A stretch of DNA of 33,981 nt, from the NCBI GenBank assembly GCA_023249475.1, contig JAHFCO010000026.1:1-33981 (forward strand). Direction: 5' to 3'. A program made the position numbers and the translations under genes. A model generated the notes under the pieces. It did not search any database and was not told where the DNA came from. It was given only the letters and a program-made list of their open reading frames with translations. The stretch comes from Bacillota bacterium (lineage in GTDB: Bacteria; Bacillota_I; Bacilli_A; Erysipelotrichales; Erysipelotrichaceae). This document shows, piece after piece, positions 15,904-22,711 of this stretch; positions within the stretch are counted from its first letter, which is position 1; every line of letters starts with the position of its first letter.

Positions 15904-17205
15904 ATGGCCGTCGCGAAACAAGGCGTCTGCCGCAAGATCGACGAAAACGGTAAAGGATGGGTCGACGGGATCGCTTTCGACAACGTTTTGCCGTTGGAAG
16001 AAATCAAGTTCGATCCCAACACCAAGAAAATACTCCAGCGTGTCGTCGATGCGCCGACACGCATCAAACCCGTCTGCCCCTACTTCAGCCAATGCGGCTC
16101 CTGCCAGTTTCTGCATTGGGAATACGATGCGCAACTCGAATGGAAAACCGACCAAGTCCGCCATCATTTCAAGTCGATCACGAAAATCCCCGTCAAGGAC
16201 TGCCTTGGCACGGACCGTCAGTTCGGCTATCGATCCAAAAACATCCTGACCTTCAAGGCCGAGGGGAAAAGCGCCATCGCCGGTTACTATGCGGCCGGGA
16301 CCCATGCCTTGTTCGATGTGAAAAGTTGCGACGTCACCCATCCCAAAGCGATGGAAATCTTCACGACCTTGAAACAACTGGTGAACTCGTTTCGTGTCGA
16401 AGTCTATGACGAGAATCGGAAAAAAGGCTTGCTTCGCCATGCCTTGATCCGGGTCGCGGAGTCGACCGGGGAGATCCTTGTGGTTCTGGTCGTCGCGAAC
16501 TCCGACTTTAAAGGTCGCAAGAACTTCGTAAGCGAACTGGTGAAACGTCATCCTGAAATCACCTCGGTCATCGAAAACACCAATAGCCGCTCCACCAGCA
16601 TCGTGCTTGGGAACCAAGAGCGGACGCTTTATGGAAAAGGATACATCGTCGACCAACTCGGGAATTACACCTTCAAGATTTCCGCCCGTTCGTTCTATCA
16701 AGTCCATCCGACCCAGACCGAAATCCTCTACCAAAACGCCCTGGATGCGGCGCAACTTCGCAAAACCGATGTCTTGCTTGATGCGTACAGCGGTGTCGGT
16801 ACCATCGGGATCTACGCCAGCAAGCGCGTCAAGGAAGTGATCTGCGTCGAGAGCAACCCGGATGCGACGGAAGATGCACGCAACAACGGGAAACACAACC
16901 ACGTCAACAACGCACGTTTCATCTGCGCCGACGCTTCGCAGTGGCTGTTGGATACGTCCGCATCATCAACCAAGATCGACGTGTTCGTCATGGACCCGCC
17001 TCGTGAAGGTAGCGACAAGAACTTTCTCTATGCCTTGCGTAAACTTCAACCGCGTACCATCGTCTATATTTCATGCAACCCGGAAACGCAAGCCCGCGAC
17101 GTGAAGGAACTTCTCACGATCTACGATATCCAGTCCATCCAACCGGTCGACATGTTCCCTCAGACTTCCCATATCGAGTGTGTTGTTTTGTTGCAGAGAC
17201 GCTGA
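15904..17205 (+). CDS. rlmD: 23S rRNA (uracil-5)-methyltransferase, RlmD/TrmA family
   Basis: A 433-residue SAM-dependent RNA m5U methyltransferase. A 4Fe-4S site is indicated by Cys58, Cys64 and Cys67 (CPYFSQCGSC) plus Cys142 in VKSCDV. The SAM region LLDAYSGVGTIGIYA, the MDPPREG motif and the catalytic Cys391 in YISCNPETQARD follow. Full TRAM homology at the N-terminus is short (about residues 1-48). In Bacilli such enzymes modify U747 and/or U1939; which one applies here cannot be told. There is no strong ribosome site, only one base after the xth stop, so translation is probably coupled. Confidence 0.9.
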   Translation: MAVAKQGVCRKIDENGKGWVDGIAFDNVLPLEEIKFDPNTKKILQRVVDAPTRIKPVCPYFSQCGSCQFLHWEYDAQLEWKTDQVRHHFKSITKIPVKDCLGTDRQFGYRSKNILTFKAEGKSAIAGYYAAGTHALFDVKSCDVTHPKAMEIFTTLKQLVNSFRVEVYDENRKKGLLRHALIRVAESTGEILVVLVVANSDFKGRKNFVSELVKRHPEITSVIENTNSRSTSIVLGNQERTLYGKGYIVDQLGNYTFKISARSFYQVHPTQTEILYQNALDAAQLRKTDVLLDAYSGVGTIGIYASKRVKEVICVESNPDATEDARNNGKHNHVNNARFICADASQWLLDTSASSTKIDVFVMDPPREGSDKNFLYALRKLQPRTIVYISCNPETQARDVKELLTIYDIQSIQPVDMFPQTSHIECVVLLQRR

Positions 17206-17239
17206 ATCGAAGCCACTCAGTGCGATCAAGATGAATCGA

Positions 17240-17268
17240 TTGACATGGGATAGGATACGTTCTACAGT
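17240..17268 (+). promoter_or_regulatory. Promoter of the small membrane protein gene
   Basis: TTGACA (17240-17245) and TACAGT (17263-17268) with a 17-base spacer, 41 bases before the start. Confidence 0.55.
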
Positions 17269-17308
17269 TGAATCAGAATCATGGGTGAACCTTCATCCTG
17301 GAGGTAGA

Positions 17309-17749
17309 ATGAAAAACAAGAAAACCTTGTCGATTCTTATCCCTCTTGTTTCTGTTTTCATCGGTGGCGTATTGATCCTGGCGTTGACCTACATCGGCTA
17401 TGTCGCGCTCTATTTTTTCATCGAGGCGAACTTCATCAGAGACCCCCGACTCTTTCAAATGGGCATGTTTCGCTCTTCGTATATGATGGTCATGATTCTG
17501 ATTTATTTCGTGATCGAACGATCGAAAGCGAATGATTTGTTGAAAGCGGCGGCGTTGGTTTCTCCGTTGAGTATGGTTCTGGTGGTCGTGGTCTTGAGAT
17601 TCTACGATCGACTCCCTTATGCCTATCTTGGCATCGCCGTTGTTTTAGCCGGATTACTGACGTGGCTCATCGTGTCGAAAAAATCGTGGTATTACTATTT
17701 GTCTTCTTTGATCACCCTGACCGTCTCCATCGCCTATGCCTGGCCATGA
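17309..17749 (+). CDS. Small multi-pass membrane protein, unknown function
   Basis: A 146-residue protein of mostly hydrophobic helices (about 8-33, 47-63, 70-88, 95-117, 122-143). No conserved motif is recognised. ATG 17309 is chosen because GGAGGT lies at 17300-17305; the longer frame from 17180 runs through the rlmD end and the promoter. It is flanked by its own promoter and a weak terminator, so it appears monocistronic. Confidence 0.7.
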   Translation: MKNKKTLSILIPLVSVFIGGVLILALTYIGYVALYFFIEANFIRDPRLFQMGMFRSSYMMVMILIYFVIERSKANDLLKAAALVSPLSMVLVVVVLRFYDRLPYAYLGIAVVLAGLLTWLIVSKKSWYYYLSSLITLTVSIAYAWP

Positions 17750-17777
17750 TCGAAGGATGCTTCATAGCTTAAACCCG

Positions 17778-17799
17778 ACGCCTTTAGGCGTTTTCGTTT
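17778..17799 (+). terminator. Weak terminator
   Basis: ACGCC-TTTA-GGCGT followed by TTTCGTTT. The stem is only five base pairs and the T run is interrupted, so efficiency is uncertain. Confidence 0.45.
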
Positions 17800-17911
17800 G
17801 GGATTCGAATCGATCTTGACTCTTCCGTTTCTGTATGAAGCATGCAATGACGCGTTGTGCTCGATTTGTGGCACCCAAACGAGTAGAATGGAGAAAAGCC
17901 AGGAGTCCCTC

Positions 17912-18487
17912 ATGAACCTTTTCGATCTCATCGCCCGACCTTATGCCTTGTTTTATCGATATCAGATGCGCGGGTTCAATCAAAGCATCCCCGCGTTTCT
18001 AGCGTCTTTCCCTGAACCGATCGAATCCATCTTGGATGTGGGTTGCGGAACCGGTGCGATGTGCGAGGTATTCCAACAAAACGGATTGATCGTCGAAGGG
18101 TGCGACCAATCCGAAGCGATGTTGAAGCAGGCGAGACGGTTGACCTCGAAAGCGATACGTTATACGCGGGTCGATGCGACGAAAGGGTTGGATTATCCGG
18201 AGAAGTCGTTCGATGTGGTGATCGCATCGTTCGTCGCCCATGGTCTTCAAAAGAATGATCGAATGGCTCTTTATAAGCAAATGAAACGCGTCGCACGGAA
18301 AACCGTCGTCCTTCACGATTATGGTCAGAAACGACAGATTGTGTCGGACTTCTTGGAATGGTTGGAAAGAGGGGATTATTTCCGTTTCATTAAGGTCGTG
18401 GACGAAGAGTTGATTGAAACTTTCGGGAATCTTTCGAAAATCAATGAACACGGGAGTTCGGTTTGGTATAAAATGGAAGTCAAGTGA
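17912..18487 (+). CDS. Class I SAM-dependent methyltransferase
   Basis: A 191-residue methyltransferase. Motif I is ILDVGCGTGAMCEVF, followed by VEGCDQSEAML, a DAT/FDVVIASFV post-motif region and VLHDYGQKRQ. It resembles UbiE/Methyltransf_11-type small-molecule methylases; the substrate is unknown. ATG 17912 (MNLFDLIARP) has CAGGAGT upstream. An in-frame ATG at 17888 and one at 17798 are less well placed. The zinc-ribbon gene starts 8 bases after its stop, so the two are probably co-transcribed. Confidence 0.82.
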   Translation: MNLFDLIARPYALFYRYQMRGFNQSIPAFLASFPEPIESILDVGCGTGAMCEVFQQNGLIVEGCDQSEAMLKQARRLTSKAIRYTRVDATKGLDYPEKSFDVVIASFVAHGLQKNDRMALYKQMKRVARKTVVLHDYGQKRQIVSDFLEWLERGDYFRFIKVVDEELIETFGNLSKINEHGSSVWYKMEVK

Positions 18488-18495
18488 GGTAAACC

Positions 18496-18879
18496 ATGTT
18501 CTTTTTCTTCAGCTACGGTGCGAAACAAAAAAATCTCGGGATCGTGCAGGCGATCCTTTGCGATGTCTGCGGTCAATTCGGGAAGTACGAAGCGTACGCG
18601 ATTTTCAACGAGTTCGCGATGTTCTTCATCCCCTTGTATCGTTCGAAGAAAAAGTACGTCATCAAGATGACCTGTTGCCAAACGATCTATGAGTTGGACG
18701 AGGAAGTCGGTCGACGCATCGAACGCCAAGAGCGGGCTTCGATCAAGGAAGAAGATCTGAAGATGGTCAAACGGGGGAAAGGGGTGACCCTTTGCCCGAG
18801 CTGCCAAGCCGCGGTCGAAGATCACTTTCTCTTCTGCCCGAGCTGTGGGCAGCATCTCCACGACGATCACCGTAAATGA
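18496..18879 (+). CDS. Zinc-ribbon protein with two metal-binding segments
   Basis: A 127-residue cytosolic protein. The N-terminal part (FFFSYGAKQKNLG, then CDVCGQ, then FFIPLYRSKKKYVIK) matches the pattern of the zinc_ribbon_15-type family, although the expected second knuckle is CC rather than CxxC. A second ribbon at the C-terminus has CPSCQ and CPSCGQ knuckles before a His/Asp-rich end. GAGG at 18485-18488 precedes the ATG. It follows a methyltransferase and is closed by a terminator. Function unknown. Confidence 0.72.
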   Translation: MFFFFSYGAKQKNLGIVQAILCDVCGQFGKYEAYAIFNEFAMFFIPLYRSKKKYVIKMTCCQTIYELDEEVGRRIERQERASIKEEDLKMVKRGKGVTLCPSCQAAVEDHFLFCPSCGQHLHDDHRK

Positions 18880-18892
18880 CGGTGATTTTTTT
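18866..18892 (+). terminator. Terminator overlapping the zinc-ribbon gene stop
   Basis: ATCACCGT (18866-18873) pairs with ACGGTGAT (18879-18886) and is followed by seven Ts. Confidence 0.85.
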
Positions 18893-18911
18893 ATGCAACG
18901 GACTTGCATAA
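18891..18911 (+). promoter_or_regulatory. Palindromic operator 1 of the DUF134-NifX permease operon
   Basis: TTATGCAA-CGGAC-TTGCATAA is a perfect inverted repeat with 8-base arms. Its right arm includes the -35 box TTGCAT. It is a likely repressor site. Confidence 0.65.
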
Positions 18912-18931
18912 TCAGGAAAAGCGGATATACT
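18904..18931 (+). promoter_or_regulatory. Promoter of the DUF134-NifX permease operon
   Basis: TTGCAT (18904-18909) and TATACT (18926-18931) with a 16-base spacer, lying between two palindromes. Confidence 0.6.
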
Positions 18932-18933
18932 TA

Positions 18934-18953
18934 TTATGTGCATATGCCCATAA
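18934..18953 (+). promoter_or_regulatory. Palindromic operator 2 of the DUF134-NifX permease operon
   Basis: TTATG-T-GCATATGC-C-CATAA is symmetric at 18 of 20 positions. It has the same TTATG/CATAA ends as operator 1, with centres about 42 bases apart, and lies just before the ribosome site. Confidence 0.6.
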
Positions 18954-18963
18954 AGGAGAAACC

Positions 18964-19674
18964 ATGCCCAGACCGCAAAAAGGGAGAAGAGTCTGTCAGC
19001 GACCGATGTGTCGCCGATTCGAACCGATCGATTCCGCGACGTCGGTGTCCGTCATCTTGAATCTGGATGAACTGGAAACGATCCGCTTGTTGGATCTGGT
19101 CGGTTTATCCCAAGAAGCCACCGGACTACAGATGAACATCGGTCGTGCGACCGTGCAGCGGATCTATGAAGATGCGCGTCGCAAAATCGCCGATGCCTTG
19201 GTGAACGGAAAATCATTGCAGATCGAGGGAGGCAACGTCGATTTTTGCGACGGATGCGAGCCATCGGAAAACGGGGATTACGATATCCCACGAGGAGAAA
19301 CCATGAATAAAATCGCCATCCCTGTTTCAGGAAACGAAATCTTCGGCCATTTCGGCCATGCCCCGCAGTTTAAATTGGTGAGTGTCGAAGACAAGAGCGT
19401 TGTTTCGGTCGAAATCATCGACGCCCCGCCGCATCAACACGGATTCCTACCCGGCTTTTTAGCTGAAAAAGGAGTCGACACCATCATCGCGAATACCTTG
19501 GGTCAAGGCGCCATCGATCGCTTCAACGCCCTTTCAATCACGTTGTACAGCGGGTTAAGCGGCGATGCGGATGCCGCCGTGATGGCGGTTTTGTCCGGCG
19601 AGGCGCAACCCAATGCGAAAGCATGCGGGCATCATCATGGGGATGGTCATCATCACGGAGAACATCATGAATGA
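18964..19674 (+). CDS. DUF134 DNA-binding domain fused to NifX/NafY-like domain with His-rich tail
   Basis: A 236-residue fusion. Residues 1-100 match DUF134: MPRPQKGRRV, CQRPMCRRFEP, then an HTH-like LVGLSQEATGLQMNIGRATV, ending in CDGC. Residues 114-220 match the dinitrogenase iron-molybdenum cofactor (NifX/NifB-C/NafY) fold: KIAIPVSGNEIFGHFGHAPQFKLV and HGFLPGFLAEKGVDTIIA. The last 16 residues are mostly His and Gly with one Cys. Cys11, Cys16, Cys95, Cys98 and the His tail suggest metal binding. A strong internal ribosome site (GAGGAG at 19292-19297) precedes in-frame Met114. The gene overlaps the first half-permease by 8 bases. A metal-responsive regulator for the downstream permease is the best inference; it is not a nitrogenase gene. 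Confidence 0.85.
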   Translation: MPRPQKGRRVCQRPMCRRFEPIDSATSVSVILNLDELETIRLLDLVGLSQEATGLQMNIGRATVQRIYEDARRKIADALVNGKSLQIEGGNVDFCDGCEPSENGDYDIPRGETMNKIAIPVSGNEIFGHFGHAPQFKLVSVEDKSVVSVEIIDAPPHQHGFLPGFLAEKGVDTIIANTLGQGAIDRFNALSITLYSGLSGDADAAVMAVLSGEAQPNAKACGHHHGDGHHHGEHHE

Positions 19675-20143
19675 GGTTTTCTATGTCGCCGCTGGGCTTG
19701 GTTTAGTTTTCTCTTGGGTCAAAGACCAAAAGAAAACCAAGATGGCATTGAAGAAAGCCTGGAAGTCGTTTGAAAACATCTTGCCTCAGTTCTTGGCCGT
19801 TCTTTTGATCCTTGGCATCATGCTTGCGATTCTCACCCCCCAACAAATCTCATCCGTCATCGGAGGCGAATCCGGTTGGACGGGCGTCCTGGTCGCGTCG
19901 ATGTTGGGGTCGATCACCCTGATCCCCGGTTTCATCGCCTTTCCCCTGGCTTCCGCACTTTTAAAGAACGGGGCCGGATACATGCAAATCGCGGCGTTTG
20001 TCTCGACCTTGATGATGGTCGGGATCGTCACGATGCCGGTTGAAATCAAGTTCTTCGGGAAAAAAGCGACCTATCTCCGTAACGGACTCGCCTTTGTCTT
20101 TTCCTTGATCGTCGCTTTTGTGATCGGAGGGATCCTCGGATGA
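19667..20143 (+). CDS. Half-size permease, COG0701/DUF318-like, first half
   Basis: A 158-residue membrane protein with four hydrophobic helices. It matches one half of COG0701-type permeases (the superfamily including ArsP and YraQ), with the core SVIGGESGWTGVLVASMLGS, then IAFPLASALLKNGAG. The next gene encodes the matching second half. ATG 19667 with GGAG upstream overlaps the DUF134-NifX stop; longer in-frame starts lie within that gene. Its own stop overlaps the next start (ATGA). The substrate is unknown; a metal, metalloid or thiol compound is possible. Confidence 0.8.
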   Translation: MNEVFYVAAGLGLVFSWVKDQKKTKMALKKAWKSFENILPQFLAVLLILGIMLAILTPQQISSVIGGESGWTGVLVASMLGSITLIPGFIAFPLASALLKNGAGYMQIAAFVSTLMMVGIVTMPVEIKFFGKKATYLRNGLAFVFSLIVAFVIGGILG

Positions 20144-20676
20144 AAAGTACATTAAAAAAATATCGTATTTTTCTTCTCTTGGTCCTTGTCTATCTCGCTC
20201 TGTTCTTCCTCAAGCCCGACCTCTTCGCCAAATCCACCGAAATCACATGGAAGAGCCTTTTGGAGATGCTATCGGTTCTGCCTCCCATCTTCATCCTCCT
20301 TGGTTTACTGGATGTCTGGGTCAAGCGCGAGACCATGGTGAAATACATGGGTGAAGGTAGCGGTTGGATCGGAATCGTGCTGGCGTTCTTCCTTGGAAGC
20401 GCGGCCGCCGGTCCGCTGTATGCGGCGTTCCCGGTCGCCGTCATGTTATTGAAGAAAGGCGGATCCTTCACCAATGTCCTGATTCTGATCGGTGCCTGGT
20501 CGACGACCAAAATCCCGATGCTTCTCTTCGAAGCTTCCTCGATGGGCTTACCCTTCACCCTCTTGCGTCTGGGGCTGGATATCCTGGGCATCGCGATCAT
20601 TGCGATCGTCTCGAATAAAGTATTGAACGCCAAAGACAAAGCGGAAATCTACACATTGGTCGAAAAGAACGGATAA
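20140..20676 (+). CDS. Half-size permease, COG0701/DUF318-like, second half
   Basis: A 178-residue membrane protein with about five helices. The core YMGEGSGWIGIVLAFFLGSAAAGPLYAAFPVAVMLLKKGG parallels the first half gene (shared G-x-x-SGW-x-G, LGS, FP-(L/V)-A and LLK). Together the two gene products would make one full COG0701 permease with pseudo-twofold symmetry. The ATG overlaps the previous stop by 4 bases, so equal synthesis is likely. It is the last gene of the operon, meeting the AI-2E-type gene convergently. Confidence 0.8.
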   Translation: MKSTLKKYRIFLLLVLVYLALFFLKPDLFAKSTEITWKSLLEMLSVLPPIFILLGLLDVWVKRETMVKYMGEGSGWIGIVLAFFLGSAAAGPLYAAFPVAVMLLKKGGSFTNVLILIGAWSTTKIPMLLFEASSMGLPFTLLRLGLDILGIAIIAIVSNKVLNAKDKAEIYTLVEKNG

Positions 20677-20708
20677 AAAAAGAAGCCACCTCATTCGGGG
20701 TGGCTTTC
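20675..20708 (-). terminator. Terminator between convergent genes
   Basis: GAAGCCACC and GGTGGCTTTC form a 9-bp stem. The T run is on the minus strand, so it mainly serves the minus-strand permease gene, whose last codons lie in the stem. Confidence 0.8.
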
Positions 20709-21857
20709 GACGATTTGTTGGGAAGCTTTCTGTTCGAGGCGGTAATTCACCCAGTCCCGTAAGAGGGCGTAACAGAGGGAAGCGAAGGGGATGGAGATCA
20801 GAACCCCGAGGATGCCCATCAGGCTGGCACCGATCGTGATCGAGACCAAGATCCACATCGCGGGGAGGCCGGCGGCTTTTCCGACGACATAGGGATAGAT
20901 CAGGTTGCCTTCGATCTGCTGGATGATCTGGAAAAGGATGAAGAACCATAAGGCTTGCACAGGGTCGACGGTCAAGATCAAGAGGACGCCGATGGTTTGC
21001 GCGATCATGGCGCCGACGATCGGGACCAAGGCGGTGACCGCGACGATGACGCTGATCAGAAGGGTATAGGGGAAGCGGAAGATCGAGAGGGCGATGAAGA
21101 ACAACGTCCCGATGATGAAGGCTTCCAGGACTTGACCGAATACGAAATTGGTGAAGATTTCGTCCGCCATGTTGGTGATCGTGAAGATCCACATCGCGAT
21201 TTTCTTCGGGAAGACCGCCAGGCAGAGTTTCTTGACTTGATTCTGCAATGTTTCCTTATTCATCAAGACATAGACCGAGAAGATGAATGAAAGGATAAAG
21301 GTAAGGAAGGCGTTGAAGATCGATTGAACCAGTCCCCAGGAAGAATTCAACCAGGCTTGCCAACTGTTGGTGACCCAGGTGATGATGGTGGATTCCAACT
21401 TCGTCCAATCGAAGTTCGCCCGGACCAAGAGGTCGCCGATGGGGGTATCCGGTCCCAGGTTGGTTTGCGCCCACAATTGAAGGTTGTCGAAGGCGGCCGG
21501 GAGGGTGTTGATGAACGCGATGATCGTCGTGCTCAATTCGGGGATGATGGTCTGAAAGATGAAGACCATGACCATGACCACAAGCACCAGGGTGACAAGA
21601 TAACTCAAGATGCGATGATATTTTTTCGCAATGAAGCTGAGGGGGCTTTTCGGAAGGAACAGAAGTTTCTCGATGCGCATCATCGGCGCGTTGAGTAAAA
21701 ACGCGATCGCGAAACCGGTGATGAACGGGGTCAAAATCTCGATCGCCCGGTTCAATCCGCCGAATAACTGCTCGACGTGGTTGCCGATCCATAACATCGC
21801 GACGAAGAACACGATGAGAAACATGCCTTGTTTGATTTGGTTCGATTTATAATTCAT
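20691..21857 (-). CDS. AI-2E family transporter (PerM/YtvI-like membrane protein)
   Basis: A 388-residue polytopic membrane protein with seven or eight helices and a large central loop (about residues 95-210). Family signatures include TPFITGFAIAFLLNAPM near the N-terminus and the C-terminal ALVPIVGAMIAQTIGVLL, QQIEGNLIYPYVVGKAAGLP and GILGVLISIPFASL. Members include AI-2 exporters and Na+/H+ antiporters, so the family name does not fix the substrate. GGGGAAA precedes the ATG on the minus strand. A terminator overlaps its 3' end. Confidence 0.9.
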   Translation of the reverse strand: MNYKSNQIKQGMFLIVFFVAMLWIGNHVEQLFGGLNRAIEILTPFITGFAIAFLLNAPMMRIEKLLFLPKSPLSFIAKKYHRILSYLVTLVLVVMVMVFIFQTIIPELSTTIIAFINTLPAAFDNLQLWAQTNLGPDTPIGDLLVRANFDWTKLESTIITWVTNSWQAWLNSSWGLVQSIFNAFLTFILSFIFSVYVLMNKETLQNQVKKLCLAVFPKKIAMWIFTITNMADEIFTNFVFGQVLEAFIIGTLFFIALSIFRFPYTLLISVIVAVTALVPIVGAMIAQTIGVLLILTVDPVQALWFFILFQIIQQIEGNLIYPYVVGKAAGLPAMWILVSITIGASLMGILGVLISIPFASLCYALLRDWVNYRLEQKASQQIVESHPE

Positions 21858-21870
21858 ACGGTTTCCCCGC

Positions 21871-21899
21871 TTTCAATCTTGCTGTATTCATTATACACT
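21871..21899 (+). promoter_or_regulatory. Promoter of the TfoX-like gene
   Basis: TTTCAA (21871-21876) and TACACT (21894-21899), 17 bases apart. A minus-strand TATAAT (21890-21895) overlaps it and may serve the divergent permease gene. Confidence 0.45.
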
Positions 21900-21931
21900 A
21901 GGATTAGCGAGTTGGGGGAGAAGGAGGCAAG

Positions 21932-22270
21932 ATGGCGACGGATTTGGATTTCGCGCGTTATGTTCAGGATCAGTTATCGGACTTGGGGAAGATCGATGTC
22001 AACAAGATGTTCGGGGAATACGGGGTGTATTTGGATGGGAAAATCATCGCATTGCTATGCGATAACGTGTTCTATCTGAAACGGACGGCGGAAGTGGTCC
22101 CGTATCTTCGGGAGATCATTGAAGCGCCACCCTATCAAGGCGGGAAACCGACCTTCGTCATCGAGCAACTCGACGACCGGGAATATCTTCAGGAAATCGT
22201 GAAGGTGACCTACGACGCCCTTCCGCAACCCAAACCGAAAACTTCGCGAAAAGCAAAGTCGAAGACTTGA
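21932..22270 (+). CDS. TfoX N-terminal domain protein
   Basis: A 112-residue protein consisting of one TfoX_N domain (RYVQDQLSDLGKIDVNKMFGEYGVYLDGKIIALLCDNVFYLK, then YLREIIEAPPYQGGKPTF). In gammaproteobacteria TfoX regulates competence, but solitary TfoX_N proteins are widespread and uncharacterised. The last 16 residues are Lys/Pro/Ser-rich and basic. GAAGGAGG precedes the ATG. It stands alone between its promoter and a terminator. Confidence 0.85.
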   Translation: MATDLDFARYVQDQLSDLGKIDVNKMFGEYGVYLDGKIIALLCDNVFYLKRTAEVVPYLREIIEAPPYQGGKPTFVIEQLDDREYLQEIVKVTYDALPQPKPKTSRKAKSKT

Positions 22271-22287
22271 ATGTCTTCTTCTTTTCG
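22261..22287 (+). terminator. Terminator after the TfoX-like gene
   Basis: GAAGAC-TTGAAT-GTCTTC followed by a T-rich run. The 5' arm and loop contain the end of the gene. Confidence 0.7.
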
Positions 22288-22293
22288 GTTATT

Positions 22294-22321
22294 ATATCGG
22301 TATAGTTAAATATACTGATAT
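22294..22321 (+). promoter_or_regulatory. ArsR operator overlapping the ars promoter
   Basis: A 28-base inverted repeat with ATATC/GATAT and GTATA/TATAC arms around TTAA, symmetric at 24 of 28 positions. It ends just before AAGGAGGGG of arsR. A -10-like TATACT lies inside (22311-22316). It fits a site from which ArsR would be released by As(III). Confidence 0.7.
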
Positions 22322-22332
22322 AAGGAGGGGAA

Positions 22333-22710
22333 ATGGAACAACTGTTCAAAGTCTTCAGCGATAAAAGCCGGTTACGACTTTTCTGGGTGTTGCTTCACGG
22401 TGAATACTGCGTCTGTGAACTGGAAGTCTTTTTACGGATGAATCAATCCACCGTATCTTTTCATCTTCAACGGTTGCGTAGCGAAGAAGTCTTGAAGGCG
22501 TCGAAATCGGCCCAATGGGTCCATTACACGGTGGATCCGAAATTCACGCAGGAAAACCAACGTTTGATCGAGTTCATGAGAGAAAAGTTGGCGGTGGACG
22601 GAGAGTGCATGGAAGATTTGAAACGGGTCGAACGCTATACATCGCAGGGAATGAACTGCAAGATCATCGCGGATGACCGCGATCGCGTCGTCGACGCGTT
22701 GGGAGGGTAA
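22333..22710 (+). CDS. arsR: ArsR/SmtB-family arsenical repressor
   Basis: A 125-residue winged-helix repressor. The metalloid-binding motif is C26-V-C28 in GEYCVCELEVFL, and the recognition helix is QSTVSFHLQRLR. Further Cys residues (near 95 and 108) may complete an As(III) site. It is the first gene of arsR-acr3-arsC, with the operator in the leader and AAGGAGGGG before ATG. The acr3 start is two bases after the stop. It is slightly longer than typical ArsR (about 100-120). Confidence 0.9.
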   Translation: MEQLFKVFSDKSRLRLFWVLLHGEYCVCELEVFLRMNQSTVSFHLQRLRSEEVLKASKSAQWVHYTVDPKFTQENQRLIEFMREKLAVDGECMEDLKRVERYTSQGMNCKIIADDRDRVVDALGG

Positions 22711-22711
22711 A

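Noticed and set aside
17281-17307. Eight-codon ORF before the small membrane protein gene
   Set aside because: Short, no ribosome site, and its end coincides with the ribosome site of the next gene; chance is the simplest reading.
18964-19674. Nitrogen fixation cluster from the NifX-like domain
   Set aside because: No nif structural or assembly genes are present, and this domain is common in non-diazotrophs.
20691-21857. Quorum-sensing (AI-2) role from the family name
   Set aside because: The family contains antiporters and uncharacterised permeases; no luxS or lsr genes are in the window.
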